Positions 52,321 through 60,660 of a DNA stretch of 64,000 nucleotides are shown piece after piece. The position numbers were made by a program, and so were the translations under genes. Within the stretch, counting starts at the first letter, position 1. Every line of letters begins with the position of its first letter. The notes beneath the pieces were generated by a model that had not been told where the DNA came from, made no database searches, and saw only the letters and a list, made by a program, of their open reading frames with translations. This stretch comes from Hwanghaeella sp964350445 (GTDB taxonomy: Bacteria; Pseudomonadota; Alphaproteobacteria; UBA8366; Aestuariispiraceae): NCBI GenBank assembly GCA_964350445.1, contig CAYGKA010000010.1:44604-108603 (forward strand). Reading direction: 5' to 3'.

Positions 52321-53226
52321 ATGATTGATGTTAATGAAACAGAACGCTCTGTTACCGTTCAAATCGTCAATGCCTTCGTCCATGGCGGCGAAGGTGGTAA
52401 TCCGGCCGGGGTCGTGCTTGACGCGGACGCCTTGAGCGAGCGGGACATGCTGGCGGTCGCCGCGAAGATGGGTTTGTCGGAAACCGCCTTCGTCTCAAAG
52501 TCCGCCAAGGAAGGTTTCAAGCTGGATTTCTTCACGCCGACCCGCCGCATTCCCCATTGCGGGCACGCGACCATCGCATCCTTTTCCCTGCTGCTGGCGG
52601 AAGGTCGTGTGGGCGAAGGCGAAACGTCGAAGGAAACCGTGGACGGCCCGCGGAAAATCATCATCAAGGACGGCAAGCCCTTCATGGAGCAACTTGCCCC
52701 GCGCTATGCCGACCCCGCCGATTGGCACGGCGTCACGGTCGCGGATGTGTTGGCCTCCCTATCCTTGACGCCGCAGGACCTGGACAACCGGGCGGAAATG
52801 TCCCGTGTCGACACCGGCAACGGCTCGCTTCAGATCGGCGTCAAGAGCGACGCCCTGCTGCGTGGCTTGTCGCCGAACCAGGACGCGATCGCAAAGATCA
52901 GCGAGTTGTTGGATATTGTCGGCTATTACGTCTTTACGACGGATGGCGCGGCCACCCCGCATGACGCGGCCGCGCGCATGTTCGCGCCGCATTACGGCAT
53001 TCCGGAGGAAGCGGCGACGGGGATGATGGCAGGGGCCCTGGCTGCGTATCTGTATGACCGCATCGGCATCAAGAAGCCGGCTTTGGTGATCGAACAAGGC
53101 GGCTATATGACACCGCCATCCCCCAGCCTGCTGACCGTGGAGCTCGACCTTCGCGACGGGATTATCCAAGGCCTGATGGCCGGCGGGAAGGGCTCGATCA
53201 AGGACCGCCGGAAGCTTTCCATCTGA
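52321..53226 (+). CDS. PhzF-family isomerase/epimerase
   Basis: The 301-residue protein has the diaminopimelate-epimerase-like fold of PhzF. It begins with VQIVNAFVHGGEGGNPAGVVLDAD, carries the catalytic Glu in GLSETAFVSKS, the RRIPHCGHAT block, and the late FAPHYGIPEEAATGMMAGAL. Related enzymes isomerise small acids. No phenazine genes are near. It is divergent from the LysR gene. A hairpin and a tandem repeat follow its stop. Confidence 0.9.
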   Translation: MIDVNETERSVTVQIVNAFVHGGEGGNPAGVVLDADALSERDMLAVAAKMGLSETAFVSKSAKEGFKLDFFTPTRRIPHCGHATIASFSLLLAEGRVGEGETSKETVDGPRKIIIKDGKPFMEQLAPRYADPADWHGVTVADVLASLSLTPQDLDNRAEMSRVDTGNGSLQIGVKSDALLRGLSPNQDAIAKISELLDIVGYYVFTTDGAATPHDAAARMFAPHYGIPEEAATGMMAGALAAYLYDRIGIKKPALVIEQGGYMTPPSPSLLTVELDLRDGIIQGLMAGGKGSIKDRRKLSI

Positions 53227-53264
53227 TCCCGCCGTGCATTCAGCAACACAGAAGGAAATTGCGG

Positions 53265-53291
53265 AGAGGGCCCGGTCGAAACCGGCCCTCT
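53265..53291. terminator. Hairpin between phzF and xerD
   Basis: AGAGGGCCCGGT (53265-53276) and ACCGGCCCTCT (53281-53291) pair with a single bulged C and a CGAA loop. It lies 39 bp after the phzF stop and 88 bp beyond the xerD stop on the other strand. There is no T run, so bidirectional termination is a guess. Confidence 0.4.
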
Positions 53292-53303
53292 ACCGTCCTC
53301 CCC

Positions 53304-53355
53304 CTGGCCGAATCACCCGGCCGAATCACCCGGCCGAATCAACTGGCCGAATCAC
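53304..53355. repeat. Four tandem copies of a 13-bp unit
   Basis: The unit C(T/C)GGCCGAATCAC repeats four times: 53304-53316, 53317-53329, 53330-53342 (last base A) and 53343-53355. All share GGCCGAATCA. It sits in the intergenic gap between the converging phzF and xerD genes. Copy number could vary between strains. Confidence 0.85.
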
Positions 53356-53378
53356 CAACTCCACGCCCGAAACCCGGC

Positions 53379-54317
53379 TCAGTCGTCGTATTTGCGTCGC
53401 GCCAGGGGATGGTTGGCCTCGACCAGCGCCTTCAGGCGTTCTTCCTGAACATGGGTATAAATCTGGGTCGTGGAGATATCCGCATGGCCCAGCAGTTGCT
53501 GGACGACACGCAGGTCCGCGCCATTGGCCAGCAAGTGGCTGGCGAATGCGTGCCGCAACACGTGCGGGCTGACCTTGGCCGGGTCGAGCCCGGCCTCCAG
53601 CGCCAACTCCTTCAGGACCTGGCCGAAACGCTGTCGGGTCAGGTGCCCTTCCTTGCCGCGCGAGGGGAAAAGGTAGGGCGACTCCGCGCCGCCTGGCAAA
53701 TGCGCCTGCCGGTCTTCCAAATACCCGTTGATCGCCATTCGCGCCGGCAGGCTGATCGGAACGATCCGCTCCTTGCCGCCTTTACCCGTGATCAACAGGA
53801 AAGGCTCGTCACGGAGGACAGCCCTCAACGGCAGGGTCACCAATTCGCTGACGCGCATGCCGGTCGCGTAAAGCAGTTCCAGCAGACATAGCGTCCGCGT
53901 GCAGTCCGGATCGATACTCGCCTCGGCGGCGGCCAGCAGGCGGTCGACATCCTCTTCGCTCATGATCTTGGGCAGCGGCCGGCCGCGCCGGGGCGAATCG
54001 ATGACGACGGTCGGGTCGTCGGCCCGGATCCCTTCGGCGAAGAGGAATTTATGGAACTGACGCAGGGAAGAAAGCCGCCGCGCGGCGGTGGTCGCCTTCA
54101 CCCCCTGCTTGGCGATTGCCGTGAGATAGTAGCGGATATCTTCGCTGCCCGCGCGATCGGGGGATATGTTCCGCCCGGTCAGGAAGCCGCAATAGTCGAC
54201 CAGATCCCGGCGATACGCTTCGATCGTATTCGCCGCGGCGCCCCGCTCCACGACCAGCATTTCAAGGAACGGCTCGACGAACCGCGGCAGGCGTGATCCT
54301 GCGGTCCGGCCCGCCAT
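53379..54317 (-). CDS. xerD: Tyrosine recombinase XerD
   Basis: This is a site-specific recombinase of 312 residues for chromosome dimer resolution with XerC at dif. All catalytic residues are present: Arg155, Lys179, His252, Arg255, His278 and the nucleophile Tyr287 in TQIYTHVQEE. The N-terminal SAM-like domain is complete. The sequence is 9 bp after the stop of the large exported protein gene. This position beside aroK is shared with related genomes, so it is housekeeping, not an integrase. Confidence 0.94.
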   Translation of the reverse strand: MAGRTAGSRLPRFVEPFLEMLVVERGAAANTIEAYRRDLVDYCGFLTGRNISPDRAGSEDIRYYLTAIAKQGVKATTAARRLSSLRQFHKFLFAEGIRADDPTVVIDSPRRGRPLPKIMSEEDVDRLLAAAEASIDPDCTRTLCLLELLYATGMRVSELVTLPLRAVLRDEPFLLITGKGGKERIVPISLPARMAINGYLEDRQAHLPGGAESPYLFPSRGKEGHLTRQRFGQVLKELALEAGLDPAKVSPHVLRHAFASHLLANGADLRVVQQLLGHADISTTQIYTHVQEERLKALVEANHPLARRKYDD

Positions 54318-54325
54318 GGCCGGGG

Positions 54326-56350
54326 TCAGATCCCGGCGCCGAATGCCGCATCCAGGGCAAGGTCACGGGCATCGCGCGGCAAGCCGACCGCCGACAGTGC
54401 TTGAACAACCGTTCCCATCGTCTGCGGCGCCGCCAGCGCCGGCCCGGCATCGCCGAGCATGACAAGTGCCAGTAGAACGGTTTCCCCCTGGCGCAAAGCG
54501 CCGGCCGCGTTGGTAAGCGCCCGGGACAGGGATGCGTTCGGCATGCGCTGGTAGTCCGGCTGTGCGGACAGCAGCAGTTCCTGCCATGCCGATTCCGGCA
54601 CCCGCTCGCCCAAGGATTCAAGCAAAGAATAGAGCAGGGTTATCCGGCGAACCGCTTCCTCCGGCGCCGTCGCTTGCTGCAGATCGTGCCAATTGGCGAG
54701 AATGTCGCGGCCCATGCGGTCGAGAGACCTGTCGCCCGCCAGCCGGGAAATTGCCCAAAGGCGTATCGCATCCTCTTCCGCGACCGGGTCGCGCAGCGCC
54801 TCTGTGCGCAGGATTTCAGCCCATTGGCGGGCTTCCGACACCTCACCCGCACGATAAAGCGCGCGCGCCGCATTGTTCGCCAGCCACCATAATTCCCGCT
54901 GCGCCGGGATGGAGGAAATCAAGGGGAGATAGGCCCTGTTCAGCAAGCCTGTCCGCCCTTCGCGTTTGGCCATATCGAACGCCTTGCGCAGCAATTCGGC
55001 CCGGGCGACCGTGTTTTCCTGCCCCAAAGCAGCTTGGTAAAGCAGGGCCCGTCCCAAGGAACCGCCGAATTCTTCGGCGCTGGAGAGTGCGTTCGTCAGC
55101 ATTTCCGGTTCGAATTGAACATCGGCATAGAGCGCGGTGAGTTCGTCGGCGGACAAGCGGCCGGACAGAACAAGATCCTCGGCCGACTGCAATCGCATGA
55201 CGGGGTCGCGATCCGGCGACAAGAGAATGATCCGCTGAATGGCGGGTCCCGCCTCATCCGCGGCCCCTTCCGGCCAGGGAAGCTCGGCGACCTGCATCAT
55301 CGCGGTTTCCAGCGCATCGGGCTTGCCCAACGTATCCACCGGCGTCTTCTTCGCCCCGGTGATATGATCCAGGATTCTCAAGAACGGCCGGTCGTCCGCG
55401 CCGCCTTCCTCCCGGATCAGCGTCGCGCCGAACTCGGCGCCCGCGGTGTCGCCGGCGACCGCCTTGCAGAAGACGGACGCCTTCAGCCAGAAGAAGTCGT
55501 CCGACGGCGGGGCCGCCGTCAGCGCGCATGCGCCGGGTAGATCATTCCTCAGCAGGCGCGACTCCAGAAGCATCTGTTGCACGGTCGCGTCGCCGGACCG
55601 GCTTGGCGCGGCTTGGATCAGCGCGTCCAAATCCGCCAGCAGGCCCATTTCCAGCAACGCCTTCAGGCGCAGGTCGAGAAGCGAAGATTCCACCCCGTCG
55701 GCCGTCTCGCTTTCGGGCTGTTCCACGCCGGCGGGCGCCGCCGCGGCGACCTGTCCGGCTGTGTTTCCGAAACCGGGTGAAGCATTCGCCGCCGCCGGCG
55801 CGACATCCCCATCCAGAGGGATCGCCGCGCGGGATAGAAGAAGCCTGCGGGTAACCCGCATTTGCGTTTCGGAGACCGGCGCGGTCGGCAGGCGCTCCAT
55901 CAGGGCGTCAATGCGCCGCCGCGGCGTGCCCGTCCACATGTCGACCGGGAATCCGCCGCCCCCCACATCCAGGACACCGACCGATTCCGGATCGATCCGC
56001 TGCAGCGACTGCACGGCGATGCCCGACCGGATTTCGACCGGTTCATTGTCGGCGCCGGTCGCGTCTGGCAGGCCGAGCGGGACGAGTTGAATGGGGCCGG
56101 GCGCCTGAACAGTCCCTGCCCCGGTCGCGGTCGGATCGGATGCATCGGAATCGGTCATCGACGGCGCACCGGTTCCAAACGGCTCTGTAGCCAAGGGCGC
56201 GGGTGCGGCGGCGGGCGGTTGGCCCGGCGACAATGTCGTCTGAGCAAGGGCCGCCGGCGCGGTCAATCCGATCCCGGCGATCCCGGCGCTTAAAATCAGA
56301 GCGAGCGGCGCACGTCGCAGAGAACGCCGGTCAACGCGGGAAGCGGTCAT
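54326..56350 (-). CDS. Large exported protein of unknown function
   Basis: The 674-residue protein has a signal peptide (SLRRAPLALILSAGIAGIGLTAPAALAQ) followed by a proline-, alanine-rich region to about residue 100, then mostly alpha-helical sequence that looks like TPR-type repeats in its second half. I recognise no enzyme motif. The ATG at 56350 is chosen because it gives the signal peptide; the longer frame to 56485 overlaps a separate small gene. In this lineage it lies between xerD and aroK and is likely co-expressed with the small membrane protein upstream. Role unknown, perhaps in the cell envelope. Confidence 0.75.
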   Translation of the reverse strand: MTASRVDRRSLRRAPLALILSAGIAGIGLTAPAALAQTTLSPGQPPAAAPAPLATEPFGTGAPSMTDSDASDPTATGAGTVQAPGPIQLVPLGLPDATGADNEPVEIRSGIAVQSLQRIDPESVGVLDVGGGGFPVDMWTGTPRRRIDALMERLPTAPVSETQMRVTRRLLLSRAAIPLDGDVAPAAANASPGFGNTAGQVAAAAPAGVEQPESETADGVESSLLDLRLKALLEMGLLADLDALIQAAPSRSGDATVQQMLLESRLLRNDLPGACALTAAPPSDDFFWLKASVFCKAVAGDTAGAEFGATLIREEGGADDRPFLRILDHITGAKKTPVDTLGKPDALETAMMQVAELPWPEGAADEAGPAIQRIILLSPDRDPVMRLQSAEDLVLSGRLSADELTALYADVQFEPEMLTNALSSAEEFGGSLGRALLYQAALGQENTVARAELLRKAFDMAKREGRTGLLNRAYLPLISSIPAQRELWWLANNAARALYRAGEVSEARQWAEILRTEALRDPVAEEDAIRLWAISRLAGDRSLDRMGRDILANWHDLQQATAPEEAVRRITLLYSLLESLGERVPESAWQELLLSAQPDYQRMPNASLSRALTNAAGALRQGETVLLALVMLGDAGPALAAPQTMGTVVQALSAVGLPRDARDLALDAAFGAGI

Positions 56351-56471
56351 CCGGCAGGACCCTTTCGACCGACTGCGACGGGGCGGGGATGTCCCAAGTC
56401 GCCAAGAAAACGGCCCCGCCGCCCAAGCCAACGGCCAGCAGTGCGAATATGACCAGAACAAGTTTACCCAT
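56331..56471 (-). CDS. 46-residue conserved-looking membrane protein
   Basis: The minus-strand frame from the ATG at 56471 to TGA at 56331 encodes MGKLVLVIFALLAVGLGGGA followed by VFLATWDIPAPSQ and a charged end VERVLPDDRFPR. It has one hydrophobic helix of about 20 residues with the rest outside. It overlaps the start of the large exported protein by 20 bases in another frame. I recall similar small proteins before xerD-linked genes in other alphaproteobacteria. It is too short for usual gene callers. Function unknown. Confidence 0.7.
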   Translation of the reverse strand: MGKLVLVIFALLAVGLGGGAVFLATWDIPAPSQSVERVLPDDRFPR

Positions 56472-56805
56472 TTTGCTACATTCACTAATCGTTATTGTTT
56501 GTCGCCGACGCGGCGATCCGAGCGATCGATGCGGAACGGTCCGCCATTTCCAAAGACCGTGCCCCGATATGCTGCCACTCGACCGGCATATCAGTTCCGG
56601 CGCCGATAAGCGGAACCAAACCCAATATCCCTAACCGGAAAGCGATTCGTCCCGGTTTTCCAGCCATCTTACGGGGTCCGGCCCAGATGGTCCGCGATCC
56701 GCCGGGATGCTTTACCCTAACGTCGGACTATGGCAATTCTGCGGCACTGGTTAAAGATCTTTGGGATGAAAATCGGCCGGCATCCCGCCGAAGCAAGAAA
56801 GTGGA
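56472..56805. other. Divergent gap before aroK, mostly non-coding
   Basis: This 334-bp gap separates the 46-residue gene from aroK. It holds one possible 60-residue frame (see next entry), and the promoters for both directions must lie in it. I see no clear operator or repeat. Confidence 0.5.
56485..56667 (-). CDS. Possible 60-residue small protein
   Basis: The frame starts MAGKPGRIAFRLGILGLVPLI and ends SIARIAASATNNND. It has a weakly hydrophobic N-terminal part and no family I recognise. It stops 13 bp before the 46-residue gene in the same direction, which would fit a leader gene, but no ribosome site is obvious. Treat as doubtful. Confidence 0.3.
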   Translation of the reverse strand: MAGKPGRIAFRLGILGLVPLIGAGTDMPVEWQHIGARSLEMADRSASIARIAASATNNND

Positions 56806-57402
56806 ATGGTACATCCTGAAGCACAGACCGCGGCCGGGATACCGGTTCTGCCCAAGACGATCGTCCTGATCGGCATGATGGGAGCGGGGAAGTCGACCAT
56901 CGGCCGGCAGGTCGCCGATGTCCTGGGCGTTCCGTTCCGCGATGCCGACCGGGAGATCGAATTGGCCGCCGGACGAACCATCCAGGAGATTTTCGCCGAA
57001 TACGGCGAAGAACATTTCCGCAGCGGCGAACGGCGTGTGATCGCGCGCCTGCTTGAGGAAGCGCCCTTCGTCCTGGCCACCGGCGGCGGCGCCTTCATGG
57101 ATGCCGAAACCCGGGCCGTGATTGAGGCAAAGGCCATCAGCATCTGGCTGCGGGCGGAGTTTGACGTCCTCTGGGCGCGGGTCAGCAAACGATCGCACCG
57201 ACCCCTGCTGAAAACGGCGGATCCGCAAAAAACCTTGATGGACCTGATCGCGGCGCGCTACCCGACATACGGCTTGGCGGATATCACCGTCGAAAGCGCG
57301 GACGCGCCCAAGGACGAAACCGCCGACAAGGTCATCGAAGCCCTTGGAACCTATCTGGCCGAAACGTCGCGATCGGCACCGTCACCCCTGGATGAGCATT
57401 GA
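56806..57402 (+). CDS. aroK: Shikimate kinase
   Basis: This 198-residue kinase makes shikimate 3-phosphate in aromatic amino acid synthesis. The Walker A GMMGAGKST is at residues 23-31, the shikimate-binding FRDADREIE and FRSGERRVI, the Walker-like LATGGGAF and the lid RSHRPLL are present. It overlaps aroB by 11 bases when the first AroB start is used. The N-terminal 17 residues are extra to the core. Confidence 0.96.
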   Translation: MVHPEAQTAAGIPVLPKTIVLIGMMGAGKSTIGRQVADVLGVPFRDADREIELAAGRTIQEIFAEYGEEHFRSGERRVIARLLEEAPFVLATGGGAFMDAETRAVIEAKAISIWLRAEFDVLWARVSKRSHRPLLKTADPQKTLMDLIAARYPTYGLADITVESADAPKDETADKVIEALGTYLAETSRSAPSPLDEH

Positions 57403-58567
57403 AAACATGAACGCGTCCCCTGCCTCACAACCGGTCCCGCCCAATCCGCACCGCGTTCCGGTCGCGCTTGGCGACAGGTCGTACGACATTCTCATCGGCG
57501 ACGACCTGATCGGCCGGGCCGGCGCCTTGGTGAAGCCGGTGCTGCCGGGTAATCGCGTGATCGTGGTGACCGATGAAACGGTCGCCGCCCTTCACCTGGA
57601 TGCCTTGACCCGAAGTCTGACGGAAGCGGGGTTGGACCATTCCGTGATCATCCTGCCCCCCGGCGAGAGCACGAAGAGCTTCGCGCACTATGCCGATTTG
57701 ATGAACCAACTGCTTGCCGGTGGGTTGGAGCGGAAAACCACGATCCTGGCCTTCGGGGGCGGCGTGATCGGCGATCTGGCGGGTTTCGCCGCGGCGACTG
57801 CGCTGCGCGGCATCCCCTTCGTTCAAATCCCGACGACACTGCTGGCGCAGGTCGACAGTTCGGTCGGCGGCAAGACGGCGATCAACGTCCCGGCCGGTAA
57901 GAACCTCGTCGGCGCGTTCTATCAGCCGCGTCTGGTGCTGGCCGATACCGGCATTCTAGACAGTCTGCCGCGGCGCGAATTGCTTGCCGGATATGCCGAA
58001 GTGGTGAAATACGGCGCGCTCGGCGATCTGCCCTTTTTCGAGTGGCTCGAACAGCATGGCGGCACCGTGATCGACGGGAACCCGATTGAAGACTGCCGGG
58101 CCGCCCGCGCCGAAGCGGTCGCGCGCAGCTGCGCGGCCAAGGCGGCGATCGTGGCGCAGGACGAGCGCGAGGGCGGCCTTCGCGCCTTGCTGAACTTGGG
58201 CCATACCTTCGGCCATGCCCTGGAATCGCGCCTTGGTTACGGTCCCGATCTGCTGCATGGCGAAGCCGTCGCGATGGGAATGGCGATGGCCTTCTCACTG
58301 TCGGTCCGCATGGGGCTCTGCAGCGGGCAGGATGCCGAGCGGCTGAACCGGCACATGGCCGCGGTCGGCCTGCGTCTTAAGCCGACGGAGATCGCGGGCG
58401 TGGACTGGAGCACCGACGATCTGATCAAACGGATGTTCAAGGACAAGAAGGTGGAGGCCGGCAGGATCACTTTCATCCTTGCGCGCGGCCTCGGCGATGC
58501 CTTTATTACTGCGGATGTGAGCGAGGCTGATCTGCGCGCGGCGCTGGACGACGCACTTGCCGACTAG
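57392..58567 (+). CDS. aroB: 3-dehydroquinate synthase
   Basis: The 391-residue enzyme turns DAHP into 3-dehydroquinate. NAD and metal motifs are complete: LPPGESTKSF, FGGGVIGDLAGFAAA, IPTTLLAQVDSSVGGKTAIN and the zinc-binding LNLGHTFGHALES with HGEAVAMGM. The start at 57392 overlaps aroK; the ATG at 57407 (386 residues) is also possible and would avoid the overlap. It is a sequential partner of aroK in the shikimate pathway. Confidence 0.96.
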   Translation: MSIENMNASPASQPVPPNPHRVPVALGDRSYDILIGDDLIGRAGALVKPVLPGNRVIVVTDETVAALHLDALTRSLTEAGLDHSVIILPPGESTKSFAHYADLMNQLLAGGLERKTTILAFGGGVIGDLAGFAAATALRGIPFVQIPTTLLAQVDSSVGGKTAINVPAGKNLVGAFYQPRLVLADTGILDSLPRRELLAGYAEVVKYGALGDLPFFEWLEQHGGTVIDGNPIEDCRAARAEAVARSCAAKAAIVAQDEREGGLRALLNLGHTFGHALESRLGYGPDLLHGEAVAMGMAMAFSLSVRMGLCSGQDAERLNRHMAAVGLRLKPTEIAGVDWSTDDLIKRMFKDKKVEAGRITFILARGLGDAFITADVSEADLRAALDDALAD

Positions 58568-58671
58568 CGCGACATGGCGGTATGGACCTATTCTGCGGGA
58601 ATGGGGCCGTGTTTATTTGCATTAATCCGTACCTGAAGCTTCCTGCTTGGATATTCATTTGATCGATTTTC

Positions 58672-60009
58672 ATGACCGAAACCACTGAAATTGTCCTGAC
58701 CATCGGGGCCATATTGCTCCTCCTGATTCTGTCGGCGTTCTTCTCCGGCTCCGAAACAGCGTTGACCGCCGCATCGCGGGCGCGCATGCATCAGGCATCT
58801 CGGCAAGGGAATAAGCAGGCCGATATCGTTCTCGCCCTTATGGCGCAGCGGGACCGCCTTATTGGCGCCATTCTGCTCGGCAACAACCTAGTGAACATTC
58901 TGGCCTCCGCCTTGGCCACCAGCCTGCTGCTGCGTTTGATCGGCGAGACCGGCGTCGTCTATGCCACTCTGTTGATGACGATGCTGGTCCTGATCTTTGC
59001 AGAGGTCCTGCCAAAGACCTACGCATTGGTCGAATCTGAGAAGGTGGCTTTGCTGGTTGCCCCGGCAATCCGGCTGGCGATCACCTGCTTCTCGCCCGTC
59101 GTTTCCGCCGTTCAATTCATCGTCCGGATGACATTGAGGGCATTCGGCGTGGAAATTTCCCACGAAATCACGACGGAGTTGCACGAAGAGGAATTGCGCG
59201 GCGTCATTGAATTGCATGAAGGCGAAAATCCTGAAATTCAGCAGGAACGTTCCATGCTGCGGTCGATCCTTGAGTTGGACGACGTCGAGGTCGGCGAAAT
59301 CATGACCCACCGGCGAAACGTGGTGATGCTGGACCTTGAAAAGGATGTCGGGGAAAACGTCGACGCCGCGCTGGAAAGCCCGTTCACGCGACTGCCCGTT
59401 TATCAGGGCGATCCCGACAATATCGTCGGCGTGCTGCACGCCAAATCCTTGTTGCGCGAGGTCCGCGCCCGCAGCGGTCAGGTCGGGGACTTGGAGCTGG
59501 CATCCGTCGCATCCGACCCTTGGTTCATTCCGGACAGTACCTCGCTGCTCGACCAATTGGAGGCCTTCAAGAAACGGCGCGAGCATTTCGCCGTCGTTGT
59601 CGATGAATACGGAACCTTCATGGGGATCGTGACGCTGGAGGATATTTTGGAGGAGATCGTCGGCGATATCGACGACGAGACCGATGTCTCCATGCCGGGC
59701 GTTCGCCCGCAGCCGGACGGGTCCTATGTCATCGACGGCACCGTGACACTGCGCGATTTGAACCGCGACCTGGATTGGGAATTGCCCGACGACGACGCTT
59801 CGACCATTGCCGGCCTCGTGCTGCACGAGGCCCGGTTGATTCCGGAGCCGGGTCAAAGTTTTGTTTTCCATGGCTTTCGGTTCGACATTCTGCGCCGCCA
59901 GCGCAACCAGATCACAGCCCTGAAAGTCACGCCGATGGCTGACGAAACCGACCCGGACCGGAATGACGAGTCGCCGTCCGAAACGTCGCAATCGAGAGCC
60001 GCCGAGTAG
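58672..60009 (+). CDS. CNNM/CorC-family transporter (DUF21-CBS-CorC)
   Basis: The 445-residue protein has a DUF21 membrane domain (residues 5-180) with FFSGSETALTAASRARMHQ and LGNNLVNILASALAT, then a pair of CBS domains (about 200-330) with MTHRRNVVMLDLEKDV and the second FAVVVDEYGTFMGIVTLEDILEEIVGDI, and a CorC_HlyC domain. Members are proposed magnesium or cobalt efflux proteins or, historically, hemolysin-like. It lies 104 bp after aroB, a neighbour order common in related genomes. Confidence 0.92.
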   Translation: MTETTEIVLTIGAILLLLILSAFFSGSETALTAASRARMHQASRQGNKQADIVLALMAQRDRLIGAILLGNNLVNILASALATSLLLRLIGETGVVYATLLMTMLVLIFAEVLPKTYALVESEKVALLVAPAIRLAITCFSPVVSAVQFIVRMTLRAFGVEISHEITTELHEEELRGVIELHEGENPEIQQERSMLRSILELDDVEVGEIMTHRRNVVMLDLEKDVGENVDAALESPFTRLPVYQGDPDNIVGVLHAKSLLREVRARSGQVGDLELASVASDPWFIPDSTSLLDQLEAFKKRREHFAVVVDEYGTFMGIVTLEDILEEIVGDIDDETDVSMPGVRPQPDGSYVIDGTVTLRDLNRDLDWELPDDDASTIAGLVLHEARLIPEPGQSFVFHGFRFDILRRQRNQITALKVTPMADETDPDRNDESPSETSQSRAAE

Positions 60010-60071
60010 AGCGGCCGACCCGTGTCATCGACATATCCCGCAGAATAACGAGTTTAGGATAGGAGCCCCCT

Positions 60072-60644
60072 ATGCCGCTGAGCGAGCCCGCCCCCCGCAA
60101 ACCTCTTCATACGCGCAAATACGACATGCGCGGTTATATCCGCGAGGACGGTCTGTGGGATATCGAAGGGCATATCCGGGACACCAAGGGCTATAGCTAT
60201 CAGAACAGCTATCGCGGCGAGATGACGCCGGACGACGCCATCCACGACATGTCTATCCGTCTGACCATCGACGACGATTTCATCATCCAGGCTGTCGAGG
60301 CGGTCACCGATGGCAGCCCCTACCGGGTTTGCACGGAAGTGCCGCCGAACTTCCAGCGCATGGTCGGCGCGCAGATCGGGCCGGGCTGGCGCAAGACGAT
60401 CCGCGACCGCCTGGGCGGCGTCCACGGTTGCACGCATATGGTCGAGATGCTGGGTGCGATGGCCACCGTCGCCTACCAGACCGCCTATAGTTCCAGCGCG
60501 CAAACGGGCAAGGGCGGCAACACCGCCGTCAGCGACACACCGGGCAAACGCCCGCGCCTGCTGAATTCGTGTCACGCCTATCGGGACGACGGCGAAATCG
60601 TCAAACGCCAGTATCCCGCCTTTTACACCGGCCCGGAAGAATAA
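60072..60644 (+). CDS. DUF2889 protein
   Basis: The 190-residue protein matches DUF2889: PLHTRKYDMRGYIREDGLWDIEGHI near the start and HDMSIRLTIDDDFII, then GCTHMVEMLGAMATVAYQT and LNSCHAYRDDGEIVKRQYPAFY. The function is unknown; conserved HTRKY, H and C residues suggest a hidden active site. An AGGAG precedes the ATG. It stands alone between the CNNM gene and the chemotaxis receptor. Confidence 0.9.
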   Translation: MPLSEPAPRKPLHTRKYDMRGYIREDGLWDIEGHIRDTKGYSYQNSYRGEMTPDDAIHDMSIRLTIDDDFIIQAVEAVTDGSPYRVCTEVPPNFQRMVGAQIGPGWRKTIRDRLGGVHGCTHMVEMLGAMATVAYQTAYSSSAQTGKGGNTAVSDTPGKRPRLLNSCHAYRDDGEIVKRQYPAFYTGPEE

Positions 60645-60660
60645 CCGCGGTTCTCCCCGA

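Noticed and set aside
53379..54317. Phage or integron integrase
   Set aside because: The sequence fits housekeeping XerD, the neighbours are core genes, and no attachment site or cassette is nearby.
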